A stretch of 7,996 nt of DNA from CAZPYT01 sp964590955 (lineage in GTDB: Bacteria; Patescibacteriota; WWE3; UBA101185; UBA10185), in contig CAZPYT010000035.1 in assembly GCA_964590955.1 (NCBI GenBank), positions 1 to 7,996 of the forward strand. Direction: 5' to 3'. The translations under genes and the position numbers were made by a program. Below, one piece after another: positions 1 through 5,670 of the stretch (position 1 is the stretch's first letter; every line of letters starts with the position of its first letter). The notes under the pieces were generated by a model. It ran no database searches. It had not been told where the DNA came from and saw nothing but the letters and a program-made list of their open reading frames with translations.

Positions 1-713
1 TACTGTTCTCGCAGGTCCGGCACATCTTGTATTTCATAAAATCCACTGCCTCCTGTATGCGAAGGTTTTACTCCCCAATCTATTAAATCTAGTTTTGCTG
101 TATACCCATCGGTTGACGAACTATAGGTATAGACCGTAGTAGTATCCTGACCTTCTAGAAAAGAAATGGCTTCGTATATGTTTGTTGCAGGCTTATTTGT
201 GTGTGTGCTATTGTAGCTATTTATTATCTTCTTTAAAGTGTAGTCCTCGCTCATCCAATCTTTCAGCTTGAAAAGATGCTCTTTTTGATATTGTTGGAAT
301 GTCAAACCTTTCTTGTTGCTTTCTATGTAGCTAATAATATTTTTTACGGAGGGTTCATATTCACCATTAATTCCGTAATACCTCTGTGAATAATATATAC
401 ACTCATACAAGTTACTATATATGTTAAGTGGGTTTTTGAAACCGTAATGAGTTTTAGTGCAAGTGTCCAAATTGTGAATTCCGTACTTCACTAGAGCAGG
501 ATGTGAATCAATAAAATCAAAGTCTTGAACTATTTTATCAGCCACAATAGCACGCTTTTCAACTATAGACTCACTATATGGGTCTAATGTAGGTTTTGTA
601 ATGTCATACCAAAGCCCTTTTATTCCGCCAGACATACCTATATAAAAGTATAGTCCGAGGTAAATAACACCAGTGACTAATAGAATAACTGTTATTTTCA
701 ATATTCTCTGCAT
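1..713 (-). CDS. Membrane-anchored hypothetical protein, 3' end cut by window edge
   Basis: A minus-strand frame stays open from the ATG at 713 to the left edge and gives 237 residues with no stop seen. One hydrophobic segment at about residues 5-25 is followed by a polar chain, so the protein is probably anchored by its N-terminus with the bulk outside the cell. C85 and C105 could form a disulfide. The outer part is rich in Tyr, Asn and Ser, including a short Ser/Thr/Tyr stretch near 191-203. I recognise no catalytic motif and no family. The start is uncertain. An in-frame ATG lies 21 bases upstream (734), and the frame stays open to about 803. ATG 713 was chosen because a weak AGG sits just before it and because longer versions run into the structured RNA region. 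The gene is read away from the GC-rich island to its right. The sequence shows a real gene; its function is unknown. Confidence 0.8.
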   Translation of the reverse strand, partial: MQRILKITVILLVTGVIYLGLYFYIGMSGGIKGLWYDITKPTLDPYSESIVEKRAIVADKIVQDFDFIDSHPALVKYGIHNLDTCTKTHYGFKNPLNIYSNLYECIYYSQRYYGINGEYEPSVKNIISYIESNKKGLTFQQYQKEHLFKLKDWMSEDYTLKKIINSYNSTHTNKPATNIYEAISFLEGQDTTTVYTYSSSTDGYTAKLDLIDWGVKPSHTGGSGFYEIQDVPDLREQ

Positions 714-752
714 ATGCCTAATTAAATATAACATTAGTAAAACAATTAATTC

Positions 753-758
753 TATACT
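753..758 (+). promoter_or_regulatory. Possible -10 box for the structured RNA
   Basis: TATACT matches the -10 consensus at five of six bases and predicts a transcript start near 764-765. That is where the outermost possible helix of the downstream RNA begins (765-770 with 938-943). No convincing -35 box lies 16-18 bases upstream, so the call rests on the -10 and its position. Confidence 0.25.
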
Positions 759-764
759 CGACTG

Positions 765-943
765 CTGCTCCAATGATTTGGTGAACAAAAAGTGGTCAGT
801 AAATCATTGGATAGAAATGGGACGAGAATGGCGCAGCTGCGTCGGCAGCGAGCCGGGGTCGCGCAGATCGCCAGCAGGCGAGAATGCGTGACCGAGTCCC
901 GTTTCCCTGTTTGAAGTTCCGATAGACACACCACCTCGAGCAG
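765..943 (+). ncRNA. Candidate structured RNA with GC-rich three-way junction
   Basis: Bases 819-900 are about 71% G+C in DNA of about one third G+C, and no gene covers them. Folded by hand on the plus strand, 814-823 pairs with 896-905 (10 bp) and encloses two arms. Arm 1 is 830-832/852-854, an internal loop, then 836-840/845-849 closed by a GTCG loop. Arm 2 is 857-865/885-893 (9 bp), a GA/GAA internal loop, then 868-872/877-881 closed by an AGCA loop. Two pairs are wobbles only on plus (T818-G901 and G861-T889) and become C-A mismatches on minus, which favours a plus-strand RNA. A weaker outer helix, 765-769 with 939-943, may close the molecule around the hairpin at 770-810. I see no tmRNA, RNase P, SRP or 6S signature motif and no known riboswitch core. 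The exact ends are guesses. Confidence 0.42.
770..810. repeat. Perfect 10-bp inverted repeat (hairpin)
   Basis: CCAATGATTT at 770-779 is matched exactly by AAATCATTGG at 801-810, with a 21-base loop between them. It ends four bases before the GC-rich junction, so it may be an arm of the same RNA. It could instead be a DNA hairpin or a protein-binding site. All pairs are Watson-Crick, so the strand cannot be told. Confidence 0.7.
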
Positions 944-958
944 AAACTTAAATTTCCA

Positions 959-1046
959 TATGATCCGAGAGCCATATTCTTATATATCATCGTTTTTGGC
1001 GATTATTTATGGCCTGTATAACGGTTTACAGACTCGGCGGACCATA
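959..1046. ncRNA. Second candidate structured element, three-way junction
   Basis: A nested fold fits this stretch: CCGAG 965-969 pairs with CTCGG 1033-1037, GCCATA 971-976 with TATGGC 1008-1013, and CTGTA 1014-1018 with TACAG 1027-1031. A small ATCG/CGAT hairpin (989-992/1000-1003) lies inside the second arm. In another register, 959-967 pairs with 1038-1046. On minus this is an unbroken 9-bp helix with one G-U pair; on plus it has an A-C mismatch, so this element leans to the minus strand. On minus it would lie in the leader of the partial gene at the left edge. On plus it would be a 3' part of the neighbouring RNA. It matches no riboswitch I know. The rest of the gap (1047-1227) holds AT-rich DNA with a palindrome and a -10 box. 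Confidence 0.3.
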
Positions 1047-1114
1047 GATAAAATTCAAAGTTACAAACACTCCATCAACTTAAGCTTTTGTTTGTGAATC
1101 AAAGGATTACTTGT

Positions 1115-1126
1115 ACTTATATAAGT
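1115..1126. promoter_or_regulatory. 12-bp perfect palindrome, possible operator
   Basis: ACTTATATAAGT is a perfect palindrome about 100 bases upstream of the plus gene at 1228. Two smaller symmetric sites follow: TTGT-AAC-ACAA at 1145-1155 and GTTTAAAC at 1156-1163. They could be binding sites for dimeric regulators, but palindromes are common in DNA this rich in A+T. Confidence 0.2.
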
Positions 1127-1214
1127 CTTATTTAAATTTAGCTGTTGTAACACAAGTTTAAACAATTCTTTGGTAATAAAGCTAAAGAAAATTTTTATTA
1201 TTTGTTTCCTATAT

Positions 1215-1220
1215 TATAAT
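1215..1220 (+). promoter_or_regulatory. -10 box TATAAT, possibly for a leaderless mRNA
   Basis: A consensus TATAAT predicts a start near 1227, next to the GTG codon at 1228. There is no Shine-Dalgarno sequence before the GTG, which fits leaderless translation. The -35 region is only a T-rich stretch near 1192-1197. Confidence 0.4.
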
Positions 1221-1227
1221 AAACATT

Positions 1228-1818
1228 GTGAAAAATGAGCATCCCACACCTGAAAGTAATGAGGTTTACGAGGAAATAAAAACTGCAGAAAAACACGTAT
1301 CAATAGAAGAAATTTGCAATAATCTTTCTGCTAGAAATTCAACGGGAAGAAATATATTTGGTCGTGGTATTCGTGGAGATATTGAAGAATATTTGGGATG
1401 GCATTTAGATAATATTAAAGAATCTCCACTTTCCCAACTTGATAGGGTAGATGCCTTAGAAAAGATTAAAAACACCGAGTTTTTACTTGCGCCTGAAATG
1501 GCAGAGTCTGATTTAAAGAAGTTCCTTGATACAAAGATTACAGAACTGTGTAGAGAAGAGGCCCAAAAATATTTATCTACCCGTAAAGAGAATTTGCTAT
1601 TTGACGAAAGCCCCGATGTCGTGGAGCTGTGCGAGCAAATAGGTTTGCTGCGAGAAGAACACGACAAAAAAGCTCCGGGAACTCTAAAGTGGCCAAGAAG
1701 CGAACCCCGTACAGGTAGAGCCGCAGAAGTAGACGAGCTCTTTCATCAAATAAACGAACTAGAAACTAATTTAGGTAAATTACTTTTCCAACAACAAAGA
1801 AATAAAAACCTGTCTTAG
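1228..1818 (+). CDS. Hypothetical soluble, charged protein
   Basis: This 196-residue frame starts at GTG. No other in-frame Met occurs before residue 91, so GTG is the likely start although no ribosome-binding site precedes it. The protein is hydrophilic, rich in Glu and Lys, and has no signal peptide or membrane segment, so it is probably cytoplasmic. The sequence suggests mostly helices. Residues 128-148 and 165-190 carry spaced Leu and Ile among charged residues, as in short coiled coils. Between them is a basic, Pro-containing linker (about 149-164). Residues 34-50 are rich in Gly and Arg with a glycine-arginine loop. Cysteines at 30, 108 and 135 form no metal-site pattern. I do not recognise the family. 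The gene stands alone, downstream of the structured gap and convergent with the next minus gene. It could be a regulatory or scaffold protein, but nothing visible shows which. Confidence 0.72.
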   Translation: MKNEHPTPESNEVYEEIKTAEKHVSIEEICNNLSARNSTGRNIFGRGIRGDIEEYLGWHLDNIKESPLSQLDRVDALEKIKNTEFLLAPEMAESDLKKFLDTKITELCREEAQKYLSTRKENLLFDESPDVVELCEQIGLLREEHDKKAPGTLKWPRSEPRTGRAAEVDELFHQINELETNLGKLLFQQQRNKNLS

Positions 1819-1934
1819 AGACTATCAGTTGATATGTTGTTACAGAACGCGACTGGTGTCCCAAATATTTTATATTTTGATAGATAAAGAAGTTTAGCCG
1901 CTTACGCACTATCCATAGAGAATTTTTAATAACT

Positions 1935-1974
1935 TATAAAGCAAACGCAGCGCGTTTCAAGCATGAGCTTTATA
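1935..1974. terminator. Stem-loop between convergent genes
   Basis: TATAAAGC at 1935-1942 pairs with GCTTTATA at 1967-1974. Stacked directly on it, AAACGC 1943-1948 pairs with GCGTTT 1952-1957 around a 3-base loop, leaving a 9-base bulge on the 3' side. It lies in the 194-bp gap between the convergent genes at 1228-1818 and 2013-2876, where a two-way terminator would be expected. Neither side has a clean T-run, so termination is inferred from position and structure. I see no gene in this gap. Confidence 0.35.
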
Positions 1975-2012
1975 TAATCTTATGGAATTCAATCCGATTT
2001 TCCACCTAATAA

Positions 2013-2876
2013 TTAATGCAATTCAAAGTCATGGATCTTTGTACCTCCCCATTCCACAACAGTAAAGCCATTTCTTTCAAAACCATGCAAATCTTGCGGT
2101 TCAATTTTTACATACGAATTCAAGGGTTTGTATACCATAAATACTCTCAATAATGAGTCCGGACTCGGATCAATTTCTAATTTAGCAATATCAGTATATT
2201 CTTCTTGTGCAAAGTGAATTAAATTGTACTTGTTATCTTGCATCAATGGAGCCCAATAGACTATGAAATCGTTATATTCTTTTGGAGTTAATCCAAGCTG
2301 GCTAAGTTTGTCTCGTAAAAATTCGACTGTTTGAGATCCCTCTATTACCCAGCCTTTTTCTAAATCATAATTACCTTTTAGGGTTGTGCCTTCCCAAAAT
2401 AAATAGCTGTATTGATTTCCATCGGTATTATCAATAATTGAACCATCAGGATAAGCCTCTACATTCCATCCCTCATAAGTTTTGTCAAATTGAGGATATG
2501 TAAAGTCTATTGTGCCGTCAAATTGCAGATGTATAGCAACATTTTGCTTAGTTGTAGGATATAAGTAAATTACAGGCTTACCCACAATATATAGAGGCTC
2601 TTCTTTTAAAGAAAAAATGTATGACCTTAGTATCTGTAAACCGAAAAATAAAATAAACATAACAAAAACTATTACCAACACGCGTTTTCGTTTAAATAAA
2701 GTAATAATTTTGTTAAATTTAGAGTCTGACTTGAAAAAGAACGAAAATAACCACGACAAGAGATAGCAAACCGTAAAGACAACACATAGTAATAACAAAA
2801 TTAATGAAACAATATTTAGGATAAAAATCGAAATATCACCAATAAAATAATTGTTATTAGTAGAAGTAAAATCCAC
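2013..2876 (-). CDS. Membrane protein with exported 'KPVIYLYP...VVEWGGT' domain
   Basis: The 287-residue product starts at GTG, with an in-frame TAA two codons upstream, so it cannot extend further. Two membrane segments (about 14-47 and 66-88) are separated by a short basic loop. The remaining roughly 195 residues would lie outside the cell or in one compartment. That part begins with GKPVIYLYPTTK (99-110). It continues through a Gly-Trp motif (136-137), YSYLFWEGT (156-164), a Gly-rich patch, NDFIVYW (202-208) and RVFMVYKPL (244-252), and ends with FTVVEWGGT (271-279). From memory, this order of motifs recurs in uncharacterised proteins of many bacteria, especially CPR genomes. I know no function or Pfam name for it. 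Dense Trp, Tyr and Asp in beta-like runs suggest a beta-rich binding or enzyme domain. The 194-bp gap to the next minus gene argues for its own promoter. Confidence 0.85.
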   Translation of the reverse strand: MDFTSTNNNYFIGDISIFILNIVSLILLLLCVVFTVCYLLSWLFSFFFKSDSKFNKIITLFKRKRVLVIVFVMFILFFGLQILRSYIFSLKEEPLYIVGKPVIYLYPTTKQNVAIHLQFDGTIDFTYPQFDKTYEGWNVEAYPDGSIIDNTDGNQYSYLFWEGTTLKGNYDLEKGWVIEGSQTVEFLRDKLSQLGLTPKEYNDFIVYWAPLMQDNKYNLIHFAQEEYTDIAKLEIDPSPDSLLRVFMVYKPLNSYVKIEPQDLHGFERNGFTVVEWGGTKIHDFELH

Positions 2877-2883
2877 ACTTTAT

Positions 2884-2912
2884 AGAATCTCATTTAGACA
2901 TATATGTGTCAA
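2884..2912 (-). promoter_or_regulatory. Possible promoter with palindrome in spacer
   Basis: On minus, a perfect -35 box TTGACA (2912-2907) is followed after 17 bases by a poor -10, GATTCT (2889-2884), just upstream of the GTG at 2876. The 10-bp palindrome ACATATATGT (2898-2907) abuts the -35 box and fills part of the spacer, where a repressor could bind. The weak -10 keeps confidence low. Confidence 0.3.
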
Positions 2913-2947
2913 AGTTTAATTTTAAGATTTATAAGAAAAACGTTAGG

Positions 2948-2972
2948 TCGTAGACGCGAATAAGCTCTACAA
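2948..2972 (-). terminator. Weak stem-loop after the 174-residue gene
   Basis: On minus, TTGTAGA (2972-2966) pairs with TCTACGA (2954-2948), 7 bp with one G-U wobble and an 11-base loop. A run of five T follows about eight bases later. The wobble forms only on minus, the direction of the upstream gene. The spacing to the T-run is not standard, so this is a tentative call. Confidence 0.22.
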
Positions 2973-3070
2973 GTATTTTAATCGGGCAAAAATACCTAGA
3001 ATAAAACCTGGGCAAAAGGAAAAACAATTGAAACACGTCACAATAGAGTGTAAAAACATAAGCTGGTAAT

Positions 3071-3595
3071 CTATTCAACCCAAGATACTATATTTCTCTT
3101 AAATTCCCATGTTCCATTATTTTTTTCAATATAATGTATAACACCGAAGGTTTGACTATCCAGCTCAAAAATAGCTTCGGTAAAATTATAGTTAAAACCA
3201 ATTGCAGAAATATTGAACAATAGCGCACGTTCTCCTGTTTGCAAATTGTCTACGCCACCCCCAAATGAACAGAATCTTTGATATTTTCGAGCTTCCCCCC
3301 AATGTAGCTTATTTTCATATGATTCTAAGGTTCTTACTATTAGGAATGAATAAAGTGCCGGATTATTTGATCCAAATTGTTTTTTAAGTTCAATGGAATA
3401 TTCTTTATTTATACGTGTCTGCCAAGTTAAGTCATCTACGAGGATTCCTCTGTCATTCGGATACTCAATTGAGAGATTACGGCAAACAAAATCGTAAACC
3501 TCTTGTCTTTTGCTACTCACAAAAATATGTATTAAAACAACTGAAATCGCGAGCGTACTCACAATAATGAATGATGCGAACAGCCTTTTATACAT
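3071..3595 (-). CDS. Hypothetical exported or membrane-anchored protein
   Basis: The 174-residue frame starts at ATG without a Shine-Dalgarno sequence. Basic residues (K3, R4) followed by one hydrophobic stretch at about 6-26 look like a signal anchor, or a signal peptide without a clear cleavage site. The outer part has two cysteines (C38 and C109) that may pair, a Gly-Gly-Gly turn at 112-114, and short beta-like runs towards the C-terminus (129-172). I find no catalytic motif and recognise no family. Its design (one N-terminal anchor, about 150 outer residues, two cysteines) resembles the partial protein at the left edge, but I see no sequence similarity between them. It is read away from the tRNA gene and ends 194 bp before the next minus gene. 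It may be a pilin-like or surface accessory protein, but this is inference. Confidence 0.75.
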   Translation of the reverse strand: MYKRLFASFIIVSTLAISVVLIHIFVSSKRQEVYDFVCRNLSIEYPNDRGILVDDLTWQTRINKEYSIELKKQFGSNNPALYSFLIVRTLESYENKLHWGEARKYQRFCSFGGGVDNLQTGERALLFNISAIGFNYNFTEAIFELDSQTFGVIHYIEKNNGTWEFKRNIVSWVE

Positions 3596-3637
3596 AAATT
3601 TATATTACTATAAAACAAAAATAACGTATAATAGCCT

Positions 3638-3669
3638 TTGATAAGACTCGCCCTTGTGGACCATATAAT
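3638..3669 (+). promoter_or_regulatory. Possible promoter of the tRNA gene
   Basis: A consensus -10 box TATAAT at 3664-3669 would start transcription near 3676, giving a 5' leader of about 27 bases before the tRNA. The nearest -35-like box, TTGATA at 3638-3643, is 20 bases away, longer than usual. Another TATAAT at 3627-3632 could act as an upstream start or serve the minus gene at 3595, since the region is nearly symmetric. Confidence 0.4.
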
Positions 3670-3702
3670 TTTGTTACGGAAAATATTAAATCTCGGAGGT
3701 TA

Positions 3703-3778
3703 GCCAATGTAGCTCAGTCGGTAGAGCAACCCCTTCGTAAGGGGTAGGTCGACGGTTCGATCCCGTCCATTGGCTCCA
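3703..3778 (+). tRNA. tRNA-Thr (anticodon CGT)
   Basis: A complete cloverleaf fits. The acceptor stem is GCCAATG 3703-3709 with CATTGGC 3768-3774, the D stem GCTC/GAGC, the anticodon stem ACCCC 3729-3733 with GGGGT 3741-3745, and the T arm GACGG/CCGTC around TTCGATC. The 7-base anticodon loop TTCGTAA places CGT at 3736-3738, which reads ACG (Thr). The G1-C72 and C2-G71 pairs are known threonine identity elements. The discriminator is T3775, and CCA is encoded at 3776-3778, so the 3' end need not be added. No intron is seen. No terminator lies before the gene at 3825, so read-through into it is possible. Confidence 0.96.
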
Positions 3779-3824
3779 AATATATTGTTTACCGTATATT
3801 AAATAAATTTGATAAACTCTATCT

Positions 3825-4535
3825 ATGGCAGTTAAACCTGAACAAAATATTGCAGCTTTAAAAAAGAGACTAACACTGCTGCTTTTAGGCATATTTATAT
3901 TTATATTTATACTGATAATTGCTTTCTCTTATTTTGGCCCACAAATAGGGTCGTTATTCGGGTTCATATCCAAAAACAGAAACCAGGAAGTGCCGGAAAT
4001 TAAGGTTGCCCTGGCACCACCCTCATTTGTCGATGTCCCTGATGCAATAAATTCAAATAACATTACCATTCAGGGATTTGCCGAGTCAGGAAATACAGTG
4101 AAATTGTTTCTGAACGGTCCGGAAAAAGCAGAAATAGTTGTTGGCAGCGACGGTAAGTTCTTTTTTGACAATGTTGAGCTATTAGACGGCCGGAATTCAT
4201 TTTTTGCAAAAACTGTAGATCAAAGTGGCAATACAAGCGATAAATCTGCAACATTTTTCATAGAAGTTGATACAAAATCACCAAAAATTGAAATTACGGA
4301 ACCGAAAAATGGTGATACCATTAAAAATCTGAATAATCGTGTAATGGTCAAGGGTAAGATTTCTGAAAAAGCTAAAATCAGAGTCAACGGTAAAATTGCA
4401 ATTCAACAACCGGACTTATCATTTGAATTCTTATTAGGAGTATCAAAAGGCGATGTAGAAATTAAAGTGAGCGCAACTGATGACGCCGGAAATGAAAAAA
4501 TTGAAAAAATCTTTATCAAATACGAAAATAATTAG
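3825..4535 (+). CDS. Membrane-anchored protein with two Ig-like domains
   Basis: The 236-residue product has a short basic cytoplasmic start, one strongly hydrophobic segment at about 15-38 (with an Ile/Phe repeat) and a linker rich in charged residues. Two beta-sandwich repeats follow, at about 62-148 and 152-234. Each has the pattern of bacterial Ig-like (Big-type) domains: a 'P-x-I/V' entry, a 'G-x-x-x-x-x-x-x-V/I-x-V/L-x-x-N-G' core and a closing 'D-x-x-G-N' turn (DQSGNTS at 132-138, DDAGNEK at 219-225). Such domains bind or space other surface components and have no catalysis. ATG at 3825 has no Shine-Dalgarno sequence. A TAAACT box at 3813-3818 would place a transcript start on the ATG itself, so the message may be leaderless. 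The 3' end overlaps the convergent ligase gene by 20 bp. Confidence 0.88.
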   Translation: MAVKPEQNIAALKKRLTLLLLGIFIFIFILIIAFSYFGPQIGSLFGFISKNRNQEVPEIKVALAPPSFVDVPDAINSNNITIQGFAESGNTVKLFLNGPEKAEIVVGSDGKFFFDNVELLDGRNSFFAKTVDQSGNTSDKSATFFIEVDTKSPKIEITEPKNGDTIKNLNNRVMVKGKISEKAKIRVNGKIAIQQPDLSFEFLLGVSKGDVEIKVSATDDAGNEKIEKIFIKYENN

Positions 4536-5670
4536 ACTTTGTTTTTATATCGAATAACGCATATAAAATTAGCCAAATAAACATAATTTGCGGATAAAAA
4601 AGTGAATTTATAAATTGCGATTCTAATAGTAAGCCTCCAATTACAGCCATCTTAAAAAATGACGGGTAGTCTAACAGTGGAAAAAGAAATGCGGAAATAA
4701 ATATTACAAGCCCAATAATACCTGTCGTGGCAAAAACCAGTAATAAGCTTGAATCTGAACCGGACGCGCTGTGTTCACTTAATGTATCGGGATTTATATA
4801 ACCGTAATCAATTTTTGCTGCCTTCATAGCATTAAAACCAATGCCAAAAACAAAGTTATCTTCTATGATGCTTAGCGTTTCTTGCCAAGATATAAGTCGT
4901 AATGAAGCTGAGTCTGCAGGGTCTGTAATCCCGTTAAGGCGCGTTTGAATTCTCGGAACTGCAAAATATGCCATAAAGGCAAGCGCTAATGCTAAAAACA
5001 AATACCATGCGGAGCGTTTCAGCCCAAATAACATGATAACAATAACAAACATACCCCAAGCACTTCTGGAGTAGGTAAGTAACAAAGATAACAGTAGTAA
5101 AGATAAAATTGAATAATAGTACTTTTCAGACTTGAATTTGTATAAAAGAATTGTCAATGAAAGAACAAAATAGCACCCGGCAAAATTTGGATCATAAAAG
5201 GTTGATGCCAGTCTGTACTTATGCGGGTCCCACCCTAATGAAGCTTCCAACACAGTAAAATCCGGCAAAAAGATTAACTGATAAAAACCACCTAAAGCAA
5301 GAAATACCGCACTATAAAGTATTGCTTTAAATACAAATTCTTCATTCAATTTTTTCTCTTTTATCAGATTGTAAGTTACAAGCGCGCTCATTAGATACGC
5401 TAACCATCTTATCAAGTAAGAGACAGATTCAAACGAAACATTGTGACGGGAGTAAACTGCAGAAACTAATGTAAAACATGAAAAAATTACAAAAATGAAT
5501 AAATATTTAGGTATAATAAGTTTTTTTCCAAAATAAACTAAACCGCATAATGCATAAACAAGCATTGATAGGTCAAAAAAATAAATACTAAAAATATATG
5601 TCTTTGTCAGTTGTGCCAAAATTAAAAGAATAACATTTAAAACAAATAGCTTCTTAAGCATAGTATTCAT
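4516..5670 (-). CDS. O-antigen ligase/polymerase-like membrane protein (Wzy_C/WaaL type)
   Basis: This 384-residue protein has about ten to twelve membrane segments and the landmarks of the O-antigen ligase superfamily. These are R153 with FYDPNFAG (158-165), TYSRSAW (199-205), a large outer loop with R258 and W262 ending in GIGFN (276-280), and H300 followed by an acidic/Ser stretch leading to TTGIIG (315-320). In known members the loop Arg and His are needed to transfer or join lipid-linked glycan chains on the outer face of the membrane. Whether this one polymerises repeats or ligates glycan to an acceptor cannot be told. The start overlaps the flippase end by 17 bp. A second in-frame ATG at 5661 has a GGA at better spacing and may be the true start. 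The stop is the tandem TGA TAA, with the TGA lying inside the convergent Ig-like gene. Confidence 0.9.
   Translation of the reverse strand: MNTMLKKLFVLNVILLILAQLTKTYIFSIYFFDLSMLVYALCGLVYFGKKLIIPKYLFIFVIFSCFTLVSAVYSRHNVSFESVSYLIRWLAYLMSALVTYNLIKEKKLNEEFVFKAILYSAVFLALGGFYQLIFLPDFTVLEASLGWDPHKYRLASTFYDPNFAGCYFVLSLTILLYKFKSEKYYYSILSLLLLSLLLTYSRSAWGMFVIVIMLFGLKRSAWYLFLALALAFMAYFAVPRIQTRLNGITDPADSASLRLISWQETLSIIEDNFVFGIGFNAMKAAKIDYGYINPDTLSEHSASGSDSSLLLVFATTGIIGLVIFISAFLFPLLDYPSFFKMAVIGGLLLESQFINSLFYPQIMFIWLILYALFDIKTKSNYFRI

Noticed and set aside
673..990. Three short frames (one plus, two minus) over the GC-rich island
   Set aside because: They overlap the start of the real minus gene or the structured region, have erratic composition and lack ribosome-binding sites. 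GC-rich DNA produces such open frames by chance.
765..1046. tmRNA, RNase P RNA, SRP RNA, 6S RNA or a known riboswitch
   Set aside because: I looked for the conserved cores (tRNA-like ends and tag, GAGGAAAGTC-type P4 strand, SRP GGAA-loop region, T-box and cobalamin cores) and saw none on either strand.
1266..1667. Minus-strand frame of 133 codons opposite the 196-residue gene
   Set aside because: Its Ser-rich composition with runs of Phe and Ser is typical of the antisense of a Glu/Lys-rich gene. The plus frame is longer and has a promoter.
2984..3017. Direct repeat GGGCAAAA at 2984-2991 and 3010-3017, as a CRISPR or iteron start
   Set aside because: There are only two 8-base copies, with no regular spacing and no further units.
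3686..3892. Minus-strand frame of 68 codons across the tRNA
   Set aside because: Its middle part is simply the antisense reading of the tRNA-Thr gene, which yields a familiar false protein rich in Arg and Pro. It also runs into the real gene at 3825.
3890..3911. ATATTT tandem repeat
   Set aside because: It lies inside the coding sequence and is explained by the Ile/Phe run of the membrane segment.
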